Below are positions 1 through 7,225 of a stretch of 58,903 bases of DNA, piece after piece. The notes beneath the pieces were generated by a model. That model ran no database searches and was not told the DNA's origin. It saw nothing but the letters and a program-made list of their open reading frames with translations. Made by a program: the position numbers and the translations under genes. Location: the NCBI GenBank assembly GCA_039028975.1, contig JBCCHB010000109.1, positions 1 through 58,903 of the forward strand, written 5' to 3'. Position 1 is the stretch's first letter. The number at the start of each line of letters is the position of its first letter. The stretch is from JAHBNG01 sp039028975. GTDB lineage: Bacteria; Chloroflexota; Anaerolineae; Caldilineales; Caldilineaceae.

Positions 1-666
1 ATCGTTGTCATCATCTGGGTCGCATACGTCCCCTATATTATCATTATCGTTATCGGCCTGATCCAGATTGGCGTCAAATGGACAGTTGTCTGGCACATCA
101 TCGTTGACTGAATCATTGTCATCATCTGGGTCGCATACGTCCCCTATATTATCATTATCGTTATCGGCCTGATCCAGATTGGCGTCAAATGGACAGTTGT
201 CTGGCACATCATCGTTGACTGAATCATTGTCATCATCCGGATCACAGACATCACCTATATTGTCATTGTCGTTATCTTCTTGATTGGGGTTGGCAATCAA
301 CGGACAATTATCTGGGGCATTGTCATCGACGCCATCATTGTCATCATCTGGATCACACACGTCACCTATGTTGTCGTTATCGTTGTCGGCCTGGTCCGTG
401 TTGGCGTCAGACGGGCAGTTGTCTGGCACATCATCATTGACTGTATCATTGTCATCATCAGGGTCGCAGACGTCACCGATATTGTCGTTGTCGTTATCAG
501 CTTGGTCCGTGTTGGCGTCAAATGGGCAGTTGTCTGGCACATCATCATTGACTGTATCATTGTCATCGTCCGGATCACAGACATCGCCTATGTTGTCGTT
601 GTCATTATCTTCCTGGCCAGCGTTCTTGTCATTGATACAGTTGTCTACAGAATCAGCCACACCATC
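1..666 (-). repeat. Tandem 111-bp TSP3-coding repeat array
   Basis: The phrase ATCATCTGGGTCGCA or its variant recurs at 10, 121, 232, 343, 454 and 565, an exact 111-bp step. The first two units (1-111 and 112-222) differ at only one base, while units further right differ at many positions, so the left part was amplified recently. The array continues past the left edge, so its total copy number is unknown. The 37-codon period keeps the reading frame, so copy number can change without breaking the protein. Confidence 0.95.
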
Positions 667-1254
667 TTCATCACTGTCACCGTCAGTGCTCTGAATAATG
701 ATATGGCCGTTAATTGGCGTGACATTGATATTTTGGGGTGGTACTGTCGAGGTACTAAATTGGGCACCTGTGATGTCTACATCGTTTTCCACGGTACCCG
801 CGGGTGCCGGCGTACAAGCGGGTTGGCTATCGGGATCGTCCACCGTGGTGAAGGTCAGGGTCATGAGTTGACCCGTTGGGAAGGGCGTAGAGATATTGGC
901 GATGGTGATCTGGACATTGTTCTCACTCAAAGTCGGTGTAAACTCAAAGTTATAGCCCGGCGAACCGTAATCATGCTCCTTGTAGCTCAAGCATGTACCG
1001 TCAAAGGTGACCTGGATGAGGGCGGATACAAATGAATTGCCGCTGGGGTTGAGGGTAAGAGTCACGGTGGCATCCGCACCTGGATCAACAGTTTCTGTGC
1101 TAACTGTTAAGGTAGGTCCTCCGCTGGCCGAAGCAACGCCTATAAGTGAAGGCATCAACGGATTCAGAGGCCCCATATCGGTGGGGATTAATGCTAGCAA
1201 TAAGATGAGTAGCAGGCCACTGATAGGGCGTAGTATCTTGGTTATTATACGCAT
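1..1254 (-). CDS. Secreted protein with cohesin-like domain and thrombospondin type 3 repeats (C-terminus beyond window)
   Basis: 418 codons are visible; the gene runs off the left edge. The ATG at 1254 is preceded by GGAG six bases upstream. The N-terminus (MRIITKILRPISGLLLILLL) is a signal peptide. Residues about 45-205 resemble a cohesin-type beta-sandwich (a stretch beginning LTVSTETVDPGADATVTL, then a VSALIQVTFDG strand). From about residue 208 the protein becomes an acidic array with a 37-residue period (111 bp), each unit carrying DNCPFDANLDQ, DNDNDNIGDVCD and PDDDND patterns. These are the calcium-binding aspartates and paired cysteines of thrombospondin type 3 repeats. Such arrays usually form rigid calcium-loaded stalks outside the cell; that role here is inferred. 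It is the most downstream visible member of a row of four giant exported proteins on this strand. Confidence 0.85.
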   Translation of the reverse strand, partial: MRIITKILRPISGLLLILLLALIPTDMGPLNPLMPSLIGVASASGGPTLTVSTETVDPGADATVTLTLNPSGNSFVSALIQVTFDGTCLSYKEHDYGSPGYNFEFTPTLSENNVQITIANISTPFPTGQLMTLTFTTVDDPDSQPACTPAPAGTVENDVDITGAQFSTSTVPPQNINVTPINGHIIIQSTDGDSDEDGVADSVDNCINDKNAGQEDNDNDNIGDVCDPDDDNDTVNDDVPDNCPFDANTDQADNDNDNIGDVCDPDDDNDTVNDDVPDNCPSDANTDQADNDNDNIGDVCDPDDDNDGVDDNAPDNCPLIANPNQEDNDNDNIGDVCDPDDDNDSVNDDVPDNCPFDANLDQADNDNDNIGDVCDPDDDNDSVNDDVPDNCPFDANLDQADNDNDNIGDVCDPDDDND

Positions 1255-1319
1255 ATTGATCTCCATCATTCTAAACTATGCTCACTTCTCTTTTTGAGCC
1301 TTTTACTCATTCTGGGAAA

Positions 1320-2969
1320 TTACTGCAACGGCATGAACGAGATGGGTAAATAAAGCAAGGTTGTGCTGCCTGCACCTGTTGGACGTTGATCAACAGTCCA
1401 AGTAAATTGCTCTGTGCTCTTTTGTTGCCCATCAAAGACGGCTATGGCGGCAGCGTAGGTGGCGGGATAAGTAGGGAGCGAATCAATGGTTATTACTCCG
1501 TGGATAGTGCCACGTCGGGCATCCATCGTTAGACCGGGAGGCAAATTCGTAGCCTCAAAGGTCAAGTGACCAGAATCGGTATCTGGATCGGTCACATGTA
1601 CAGATAAACGGATCCACTCACCAACGAACGAGTGGCGGTCTCCAATGGGCGAATGAAAGATGGGTGCATCATCGACGGGAAGCACAATCAACATGGCTTG
1701 GGAGATTGCAGATTGCCCCTGACTGTTCCTAACTTCATAGACAAAAGCATCCAACCCATAAAAATTGGCGTCGGGTGTATAGCCAATATACCCTTCGGCT
1801 CCCAGTTCTGTTTCCAGTTGTGCTACACCATGTTGAGGCTGGCTGATAATCGCCACCGTTTCGATGTCGCCTTCATTGGGATCTCGATCATTGGATGTCA
1901 CATGGATAGTCACAGTCGAATCTTCTCTCAACAGAACCACATCTGGATTTCCAATCGGGCGTCGGTTTGGTAAAGGCGTGGGCGGGACGGTCATGGTTCC
2001 GCCACTATCTGCTTCTCCATCGTCTGCTGGTGTCTCCTCTGGGGCAGGTGCTGTGGCTGTCGCTGTAACCGTCGCCGTGATTGTGCCCGATGGTTCGGGT
2101 GTGGCTGTCATCGTAGGCGTTACGGCGGATGTAAGCGTTGGCGTTACAATGGCTGCTGGTGTAACCGAGATGACCGTTGGGCTAGCATTGGGTAGGGGTG
2201 TGCCATTGGCCATTATCCGTACTGCTCCATTTTGAGCGACGACAGGAACCTCTTGAGCAGTAGGGTCGCCCATGGATGGTGGTGAGTTGGTGGCAAAGTT
2301 TACAAATGCGACTTGATCTGATGCTGGCAGAGGCTCACATAGAAGTTTAAATTCAAGCTCTAAGAGCAGACCTTCTGTCAGCAGAGAACCACTGAAACGC
2401 ACCAGAATCATATCAAGTTCACCATCGCTATCCGTAGCATCGAATAGAATGAATGAGGTGATAGATGAGGGCCAATGGGGGCGCACACCATCTACACGGA
2501 TGTCGCTGCTGCTCTGATCCATTAGCGCCAAACAGCGTTCATCATAGTCGATTGAAAAGCTAGCTGCCGAGATGGAATGGCTGTTGGTTGTCAGTTCGAC
2601 AGGCACGATGACAGTTGACGTGGGTGTCATAACAAGGCTGGTACCAATGGTCAATTGAGCTGAAGCTTGACTGTTGCTCACTTGACCGTTGATAGCTTGG
2701 CTGTTGATAACCTGATTAGTACCAGTCAGACCAGTGAGTGTCTTACTGTTGAGTATCTCGCTATTATAGATATCCAGAAAAAGATTTTCCAGCCGCCCTT
2801 CGACAAGCTCAGGGGACAACTGGAAAATCTTTTTCTTAAAGACTATAGAACTGTAGCCTCTGACCAGCATAGAGGCCCAAGAATGTGTAGACAATCCAAT
2901 AGACACCACACCAACAAAAAGGGATGAAATAAATAAAAGGATGAGAACTTTCGAAAATCGGTTGGGCAT
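1320..2969 (-). CDS. Secreted cohesin-like/Ig-like protein ending in LYLP motif
   Basis: 549 aa from the ATG at 2969, which begins a good signal peptide (MPNRFSKVLILLFISSLFVG). The frame stays open to a second ATG at 3056 with an AAGGA site, but the extra 29 residues would be coded largely by a hairpin, so I prefer 2969. In order: signal peptide; a segment read through a palindromic element (residues about 45-70, including SPELVEG); a cohesin-like beta-sandwich (about 100-225, IGTSLVMTPTSTVIVPVEL); a Pro/Thr/Ala linker; a cadherin-like/Big-type domain (VLLREDSTVTIHVTSNDRDP); a second Ig-like domain; and the C-terminus LLYLPISFMPLQ. The protein is probably at the cell surface; ligand unknown. 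It is co-directional with the giant genes on either side. Confidence 0.8.
   Translation of the reverse strand: MPNRFSKVLILLFISSLFVGVVSIGLSTHSWASMLVRGYSSIVFKKKIFQLSPELVEGRLENLFLDIYNSEILNSKTLTGLTGTNQVINSQAINGQVSNSQASAQLTIGTSLVMTPTSTVIVPVELTTNSHSISAASFSIDYDERCLALMDQSSSDIRVDGVRPHWPSSITSFILFDATDSDGELDMILVRFSGSLLTEGLLLELEFKLLCEPLPASDQVAFVNFATNSPPSMGDPTAQEVPVVAQNGAVRIMANGTPLPNASPTVISVTPAAIVTPTLTSAVTPTMTATPEPSGTITATVTATATAPAPEETPADDGEADSGGTMTVPPTPLPNRRPIGNPDVVLLREDSTVTIHVTSNDRDPNEGDIETVAIISQPQHGVAQLETELGAEGYIGYTPDANFYGLDAFVYEVRNSQGQSAISQAMLIVLPVDDAPIFHSPIGDRHSFVGEWIRLSVHVTDPDTDSGHLTFEATNLPPGLTMDARRGTIHGVITIDSLPTYPATYAAAIAVFDGQQKSTEQFTWTVDQRPTGAGSTTLLYLPISFMPLQ
2765..2850. repeat. Palindromic element read through in frame inside the cohesin-like gene
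   Basis: A perfect 17-bp inverted repeat, AGAAAAAGATTTTCCAG at 2776-2792 and its complement at 2820-2836, encloses a loop containing CCTTCGACAAGCTCAGGGG. The frame stays open across it and yields KKKIFQLSPELVEGRLEN. From memory, CCTGAGCTTGTCGAAGG cores recur as interspersed repeats in many environmental genomes; this was not checked. It appears to be a mobile palindrome that became part of the mature protein just after the signal peptide. Confidence 0.8.
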
Positions 2970-3017
2970 GGTATCGGTCGTGCCATTAGGCTGGAACAAG
3001 GGTTCGAGAGAATGAAA

Positions 3018-3051
3018 GGGGCATCCGTTCCAGACGCCCCTTTCATCACGC
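3018..3051. other. GC-rich hairpin at the 5' end of the 1320-2969 gene
   Basis: TGAAAGGGGC (3018-3027) and GCCCCTTTCA (3042-3051) form a strong stem around a 14-base loop. It lies 49-82 bases upstream of the preferred start (2969) and overlaps the first codons of the alternative start at 3056. It could be a terminator for readthrough from the gene upstream or a structure in the leader. There is no clear T-run on either side, so I do not call it an intrinsic terminator. Confidence 0.6.
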
Positions 3052-3056
3052 TTCAT

Positions 3057-3310
3057 ATACTGTCCTTCACATACTGCGCTTCATACAGTGCATGAATTTT
3101 AGTTAGGCAGGCTGTCGGGACAGCCTGCTCGATAGCCAGTTTTGCGGGGGCACATCTGGCTATCATAAGTGTAAACGTGACGGCCGATGAACCGCTACGA
3201 GTGCAATGCAAGGGGGAGGACGCCCTCTTTAAAAGCGATAGTTAAGGAACCCCGTGCATCGCACTCCACGCTTACGTCAACAGGTATATTCTAGCTATAG
3301 ACGCTCAGAC
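3057..3310. other. Gene-free region packed with nested hairpins
   Basis: Three hairpins follow one another. GCAGGCTGTC/GACAGCCTGC lies at 3107-3128. GATAGCCAG at 3131-3139 pairs with CTGGCTATC at 3156-3164. A long arm pairs GAGTGCAATGCAAGGGG (3199-3215) with CCCCGTGCATCGCACTC (3250-3266), with two mismatches in 17. A further partial arm, GTAAACGTGACG against CGCTTACGTCA, could extend the last stem. I recognise no known riboswitch or ncRNA family. It may be a compound of REP-like elements or an undescribed structured RNA in the leader of the cohesin-like gene. Confidence 0.65.
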
Positions 3311-3395
3311 TATACTCAGCTCCGTTTGAAAACCGTAGTTTGGTTACTCCTGTAGAGCTAAAGAAAACTACGGTTTTCAAATCGACCGCAGTATA
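3311..3395 (+). repeat. Family A palindromic element, copy 1
   Basis: The element begins TATACTCAGCTCCGTTTGAA and ends in ACCGCAGTATA. Inside, GAAAACCGTAGTTT and its complement form the main stem. It stops two bases before the stop codon of the 3398-6907 gene, so on the minus strand it becomes the first part of that gene's 3' untranslated region. Related copies lie at 7139-7225, 13613-13698 and 34789-34876. Confidence 0.9.
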
Positions 3396-3397
3396 AC

Positions 3398-6300
3398 TTA
3401 CTGCTGTACGACTGGCAGGAAGAGGAAGTTATCCAACTGAGTTGTACCGGCTACGCCATCAAAGCTAACCGTTGTGCTGGCATCATCAATGCTAGTGGAT
3501 TGGCCATCGGCAGAAGCCGTCTGGGCACCCTTCAGATCGATAGTACTTGTGGAATCGGTCAGGCCGTCGCTTGCTTGCAGGCTCAAAACAGCCACGTCAC
3601 CGTCTGTCAAGGTTGCAGAAGGTACGCTGTACAGAATTACATTGAGCCGACTGGCTGCCGCATCATATTCTGCAATCGCGTTGACACCTTCAGCGAGGGA
3701 AAGGGCCAGCCCATCGGGCAGACCGTTGCCATCTGCATCAGTGCCGTCGAAGCTGAAGTGGGTAGCGTCGAACTCTACGGAGAAGCTTGCGCCGGTCGCA
3801 TTGCCCTCAACACCACTTAGCGTTACAGGAACCTGAAGCGTATTGCCTGCTGCGACAGAGAGGCCAGAGGCGATAGAGATGTTGGTTGTACGAACGCTGC
3901 TGGCATCCACTATCGGTGGGGTCTCTGTACAAACAACGCCACCAAAGAAGGCTGGAATGGCACAGGTGAGGTCACCGATGGAAACGGGTGCAACACCATC
4001 CACTTCACAGCCGAAGGGGCTACCTGGATAAGGATTGTTGTCACCGTCTACAGCAAGGTGAATCAGGTACCAAGGAACATGGTCGCCGCCAAATGGTGGT
4101 TGGTCGTCATCCCAAATTTCGTTGGCAAAGGCCTGGATATCGACTGCGTTGAGGCCACCATTGCCACTACAGTCACCCTTGAGATCTGAAGAAACGTAGG
4201 TCAGTTCAACATCTGCCCAATTCGAGTTAGCTCCCCAGTTATCTCGGATACGGTATTCAAAGGTGTCGGTCCCGCTACCAGTGGCTGGTGCCTCGTAGCT
4301 GATGCGGGCACGGTTGTCTGTGCGGCTGGCTTCGCCACCATTATCGGTAGGACAGTTATCGGTACAATTTGGACCCGTATCAGCAATGTTGCGAATTCGT
4401 CGAACCCAAGTGCCGTCACCATCGGGATCGTAGTCGTTGGCACGCACATCGATTTCGGCTGGGCCAAGATTGATCAGCTCACCTACATCATCGACCTGCC
4501 AGAACTCGTTGCCTACCACAATGATGTTGTTGGGGTTGTTGGGGTCTGGGTCAAGGAAATCATCAACAGCTACCGGAGCGTCGTTGGTGTCTCTCATCAT
4601 GATGAGCACTTCGAGATCAATAAAGACGCTGGGGTCATCCGCGTCGCTAGCCCGCACACAGATATAGTAGTTGCGGTCTGCGTTTAGATTCCCATTGCGG
4701 TCAAAGACTTCGCCTGTATTCTCATCGATCATGAAGCGATGGTTCTGAAGCGGATCCGTACAGACGGTCGTAGCCGGACTATCCGTCGTCTCCACCAAGG
4801 AGAAGATATTGTTACTAGTGCCGTCAAAGTCTGGGTCGTCGTGGAGGAGCATCTCGCCAATCTTTGTTTCAGGACTCTGGCCAGAGAGGGCATACAAAGT
4901 GTCTGGCGTCATGCTAGCCGGTGCTTCGGGCTTGTCAACAATGTTAATGGTGATGGTATCATCCAGCACGTGTCCTTCCGTCGCGCCGTCAGTCACCTTG
5001 ATATTGAGGGTATAGCTGGCCATATCCTCGAAGTTAAATTCTACGTCTGCAAAGAGCTCATCACCGGTAATGTGGAATTTATCATTGTTATCCAAGAGCT
5101 GATAGGTGTACGTGTTGCCGATGGCATCATCCTCTACGGTCAGCGTGCCGATGAGAAGACCGCCGCCTGGCACGGCCATATTTTCCATCACCTCTTCGCT
5201 CTCTTCCCCATTGATGAGAAGATTGGTCTGAGGCTCATTGACATCGTTTATCATGACATCAACCTCTTGCACATATGTCGCGCCGGAGTCATCTTCCGCC
5301 TCAACACAGATCGTATAGGTCGGGCCATGGGCAGGATCTTCAAAGTCAAAATCCTGGGCGGTTCTCAGTTCATTGGTTCCATCGGGGATGGTAAAAGCCC
5401 CATTGTCTGGGTAGATAGGACCAGCACCATTGACTGAAGCAGCGGTGACCAAGCCAAACGAAGTACATGCATCACTCGGGCTGAATGAGTGAGACGTATC
5501 ATCAGCGTCTGTTGCGGTAAATGTACCAACCAAGGCATCTGCACCTTCATTCTCGTCAATTGAATCTGGATTCAATGTAATGGCTGTGGGTGCTTCATTG
5601 AAGTCCAAGTCAACGCCATCATCAGTATCGGGAATTGTAATTGTATCCGTAGAATCGTCGCCGTCGACGTAGCTACCTGAGGCACTTGTGAAATCGAAGT
5701 CAAAGTCAGCATCTATGCTTGCTGTATGATCTGTATCTGTTGTGGGACAGTTGATCATGTCATAGTTGAAGAGGACAGAGAAGAGGGGCACGACCGAACT
5801 CATATGTCCCGTCAGCTCGAGGAATGTATAAGGATTCACAGAAGAATCAACAACCAATGCGACATCAACCCATTGGTTCGTACCGTCCTGGCCCCAGCTA
5901 ATAACCTTGGTAAGGAGGTGGCCATCTAGATCTGGATTGAGGGTATACCAGTCGTCTACCAGATTGGGATCGCTGGGATTGGCGGTATCAAGCACCAGAC
6001 AGTTGTCAAAGGTCAGGCGGAAGAGGATGCTGGTGACAGGCTCCCAGTTGGTGTCCATCTCTACGCCAAAAGTGCCGCTCAGATCGTTGGGATTGCCGAT
6101 GATGATAGGATCATCGTCTGGTGTCACATTTAGGGTAACGGGATCATCACCATCAATCGGGGTTACGTTGATGGTAACCGTTGTTTGGCTCGTTGCATCA
6201 CCATCTGACACCTCGTAGTCAAACGTATCGGTGCCATTGTAGTTACCGGTGGGCGTATAGATAAAGCTCCCATCGACCTCTGGCCCTTCTAGCATACCGT

Positions 6301-6907
6301 GGTAAGGACCATTGCCAGCCACATAAGACGCGGTTAGTACATCACCAGGAGTTGGAATGTCGTTATCGGTGTCATTGTCTAGAACACCAAGAGTTGGGAC
6401 CATTAGCACAGCTCCCTCACCAACACTGTATGTATCCGGATTGGCGACTGGTTCATCATTTACATTGTTTACCTGAATAGTGACTTGCGTATCTGCGGTA
6501 CAGACGAGACCACCTGTCTCGCAGACCTGATATTCTATATAATCGGCACCGCTAAAGTCATCATAAGGTGTATAGCGTAGAAAGCTATCGCTTCCACCGA
6601 TAATGACTTCCACATCACCATTGTCTGGCTGATCCTCAATGTGAAGGGTTGTGTGGTCAAAGTCCGTGTCATCACCAGCTGGGTCGCCATCGTTGCCTAG
6701 CACATCGATATCAATTGGTCCGTCTTCTTCATCCATTAAGGCAAAATCAGGCTGAGAAGGAATTGGGCCTTGGGCGAAGAGCGCTGTAGGCAGCAGAACG
6801 CCTATGGCCAAAAGGCTGCTCAGCACAACTGTTAGCCATCGCTTCAACTGCATATTTGGCACGCGTCCCAAAGGTGCCAGTGTGGGGTTTGGGGATTCTG
6901 AATTCAT
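3398..6907 (-). CDS. Giant secreted Ig/cadherin/dockerin/cohesin protein ending in FLFLPVVQQ
   Basis: 1169 aa. I chose the ATG at 6907 because GGAG lies six bases upstream and the following 45 residues form a signal peptide (MQLKRWLTVVLSSLLAIGVL, then AFAQ-like cleavage). In order: an Ig-like domain with DVLGNDGDPAGDDTD; a Big/cadherin-like domain with VLDNDTDND; a first cohesin-like beta-sandwich; several cadherin-like repeats (NEAPTAITLNPDSIDENEGA type); another Ig-like domain; a type I dockerin-like pair with a canonical calcium loop DCSGNGGLNAVD and a second GVAPVSIGDLTC half; a C-terminal cohesin-like domain (GNTLQVPVTLSGVEGN); and the tail FLFLPVVQQ. Having both dockerin and cohesin modules suggests calcium-dependent self-association or assembly with neighbours. 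That is an inference, and no catalytic domain is seen. Confidence 0.88.
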   Translation of the reverse strand: MNSESPNPTLAPLGRVPNMQLKRWLTVVLSSLLAIGVLLPTALFAQGPIPSQPDFALMDEEDGPIDIDVLGNDGDPAGDDTDFDHTTLHIEDQPDNGDVEVIIGGSDSFLRYTPYDDFSGADYIEYQVCETGGLVCTADTQVTIQVNNVNDEPVANPDTYSVGEGAVLMVPTLGVLDNDTDNDIPTPGDVLTASYVAGNGPYHGMLEGPEVDGSFIYTPTGNYNGTDTFDYEVSDGDATSQTTVTINVTPIDGDDPVTLNVTPDDDPIIIGNPNDLSGTFGVEMDTNWEPVTSILFRLTFDNCLVLDTANPSDPNLVDDWYTLNPDLDGHLLTKVISWGQDGTNQWVDVALVVDSSVNPYTFLELTGHMSSVVPLFSVLFNYDMINCPTTDTDHTASIDADFDFDFTSASGSYVDGDDSTDTITIPDTDDGVDLDFNEAPTAITLNPDSIDENEGADALVGTFTATDADDTSHSFSPSDACTSFGLVTAASVNGAGPIYPDNGAFTIPDGTNELRTAQDFDFEDPAHGPTYTICVEAEDDSGATYVQEVDVMINDVNEPQTNLLINGEESEEVMENMAVPGGGLLIGTLTVEDDAIGNTYTYQLLDNNDKFHITGDELFADVEFNFEDMASYTLNIKVTDGATEGHVLDDTITINIVDKPEAPASMTPDTLYALSGQSPETKIGEMLLHDDPDFDGTSNNIFSLVETTDSPATTVCTDPLQNHRFMIDENTGEVFDRNGNLNADRNYYICVRASDADDPSVFIDLEVLIMMRDTNDAPVAVDDFLDPDPNNPNNIIVVGNEFWQVDDVGELINLGPAEIDVRANDYDPDGDGTWVRRIRNIADTGPNCTDNCPTDNGGEASRTDNRARISYEAPATGSGTDTFEYRIRDNWGANSNWADVELTYVSSDLKGDCSGNGGLNAVDIQAFANEIWDDDQPPFGGDHVPWYLIHLAVDGDNNPYPGSPFGCEVDGVAPVSIGDLTCAIPAFFGGVVCTETPPIVDASSVRTTNISIASGLSVAAGNTLQVPVTLSGVEGNATGASFSVEFDATHFSFDGTDADGNGLPDGLALSLAEGVNAIAEYDAAASRLNVILYSVPSATLTDGDVAVLSLQASDGLTDSTSTIDLKGAQTASADGQSTSIDDASTTVSFDGVAGTTQLDNFLFLPVVQQ

Positions 6908-7138
6908 ATTATTCTCCATAAAGCTTATCCACTCGAACAAAATATGGAATTGCACTACGTACAACTTTTTACTGCTTTCATATAAATCGTTCTGATTACA
7001 TCTGATTAAAATTGAGTCAAGTTGCCTGTTTGATTTTCCCTCCTGCACCGGTTGACGAACAGTGGCGATTGCTCAACTCTGTCCGTTACCTAGAGCGAAC
7101 TAAAAATTTAAATCTCTATATGGATAATTGCTGCTATC
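6908..7138. other. Intergenic leader of the 3398-6907 gene
   Basis: The stretch is AT-rich between the family A copy 2 and the start at 6907. The only clear signal is the GGAG ribosome site just before 6907. No reading frame, tRNA or further strong hairpin was found, and no promoter could be assigned with confidence. Confidence 0.5.
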
Positions 7139-7225
7139 TATACTCAGCTCCGTTTTGAAAATTGGCGCTTGGTAGTCTACTAAGGGGAGTGTCAAACGCC
7201 AGTCTTCAAAACGTCTGCAGGATAC
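7139..7225 (+). repeat. Family A palindromic element, copy 2
   Basis: It starts TATACTCAGCTCCGTTTTGA, in the same orientation as copy 1, and forms a stem around ATTGGCG/CGCCAGT. Its right end abuts the stop codon (7226-7228) of the vWA protein directly. The body has diverged from copy 1, but the outer 20 bases are almost identical. Confidence 0.85.

Noticed and set aside
280..1035. Plus-strand open frame of 251 codons over the TSP3 array
   Set aside because: It is a mirror of the 111-bp repeats on the opposite strand. The minus-strand reading gives a signal peptide and canonical calcium-binding motifs, the plus-strand reading only Val/Ile-rich low complexity.
3172..3283. Possible hammerhead ribozyme in GGCCGATGAACCGC context
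   Set aside because: The core would need CUGANGA and a GAAA box; the U is replaced and no GAAA lies in the required position.
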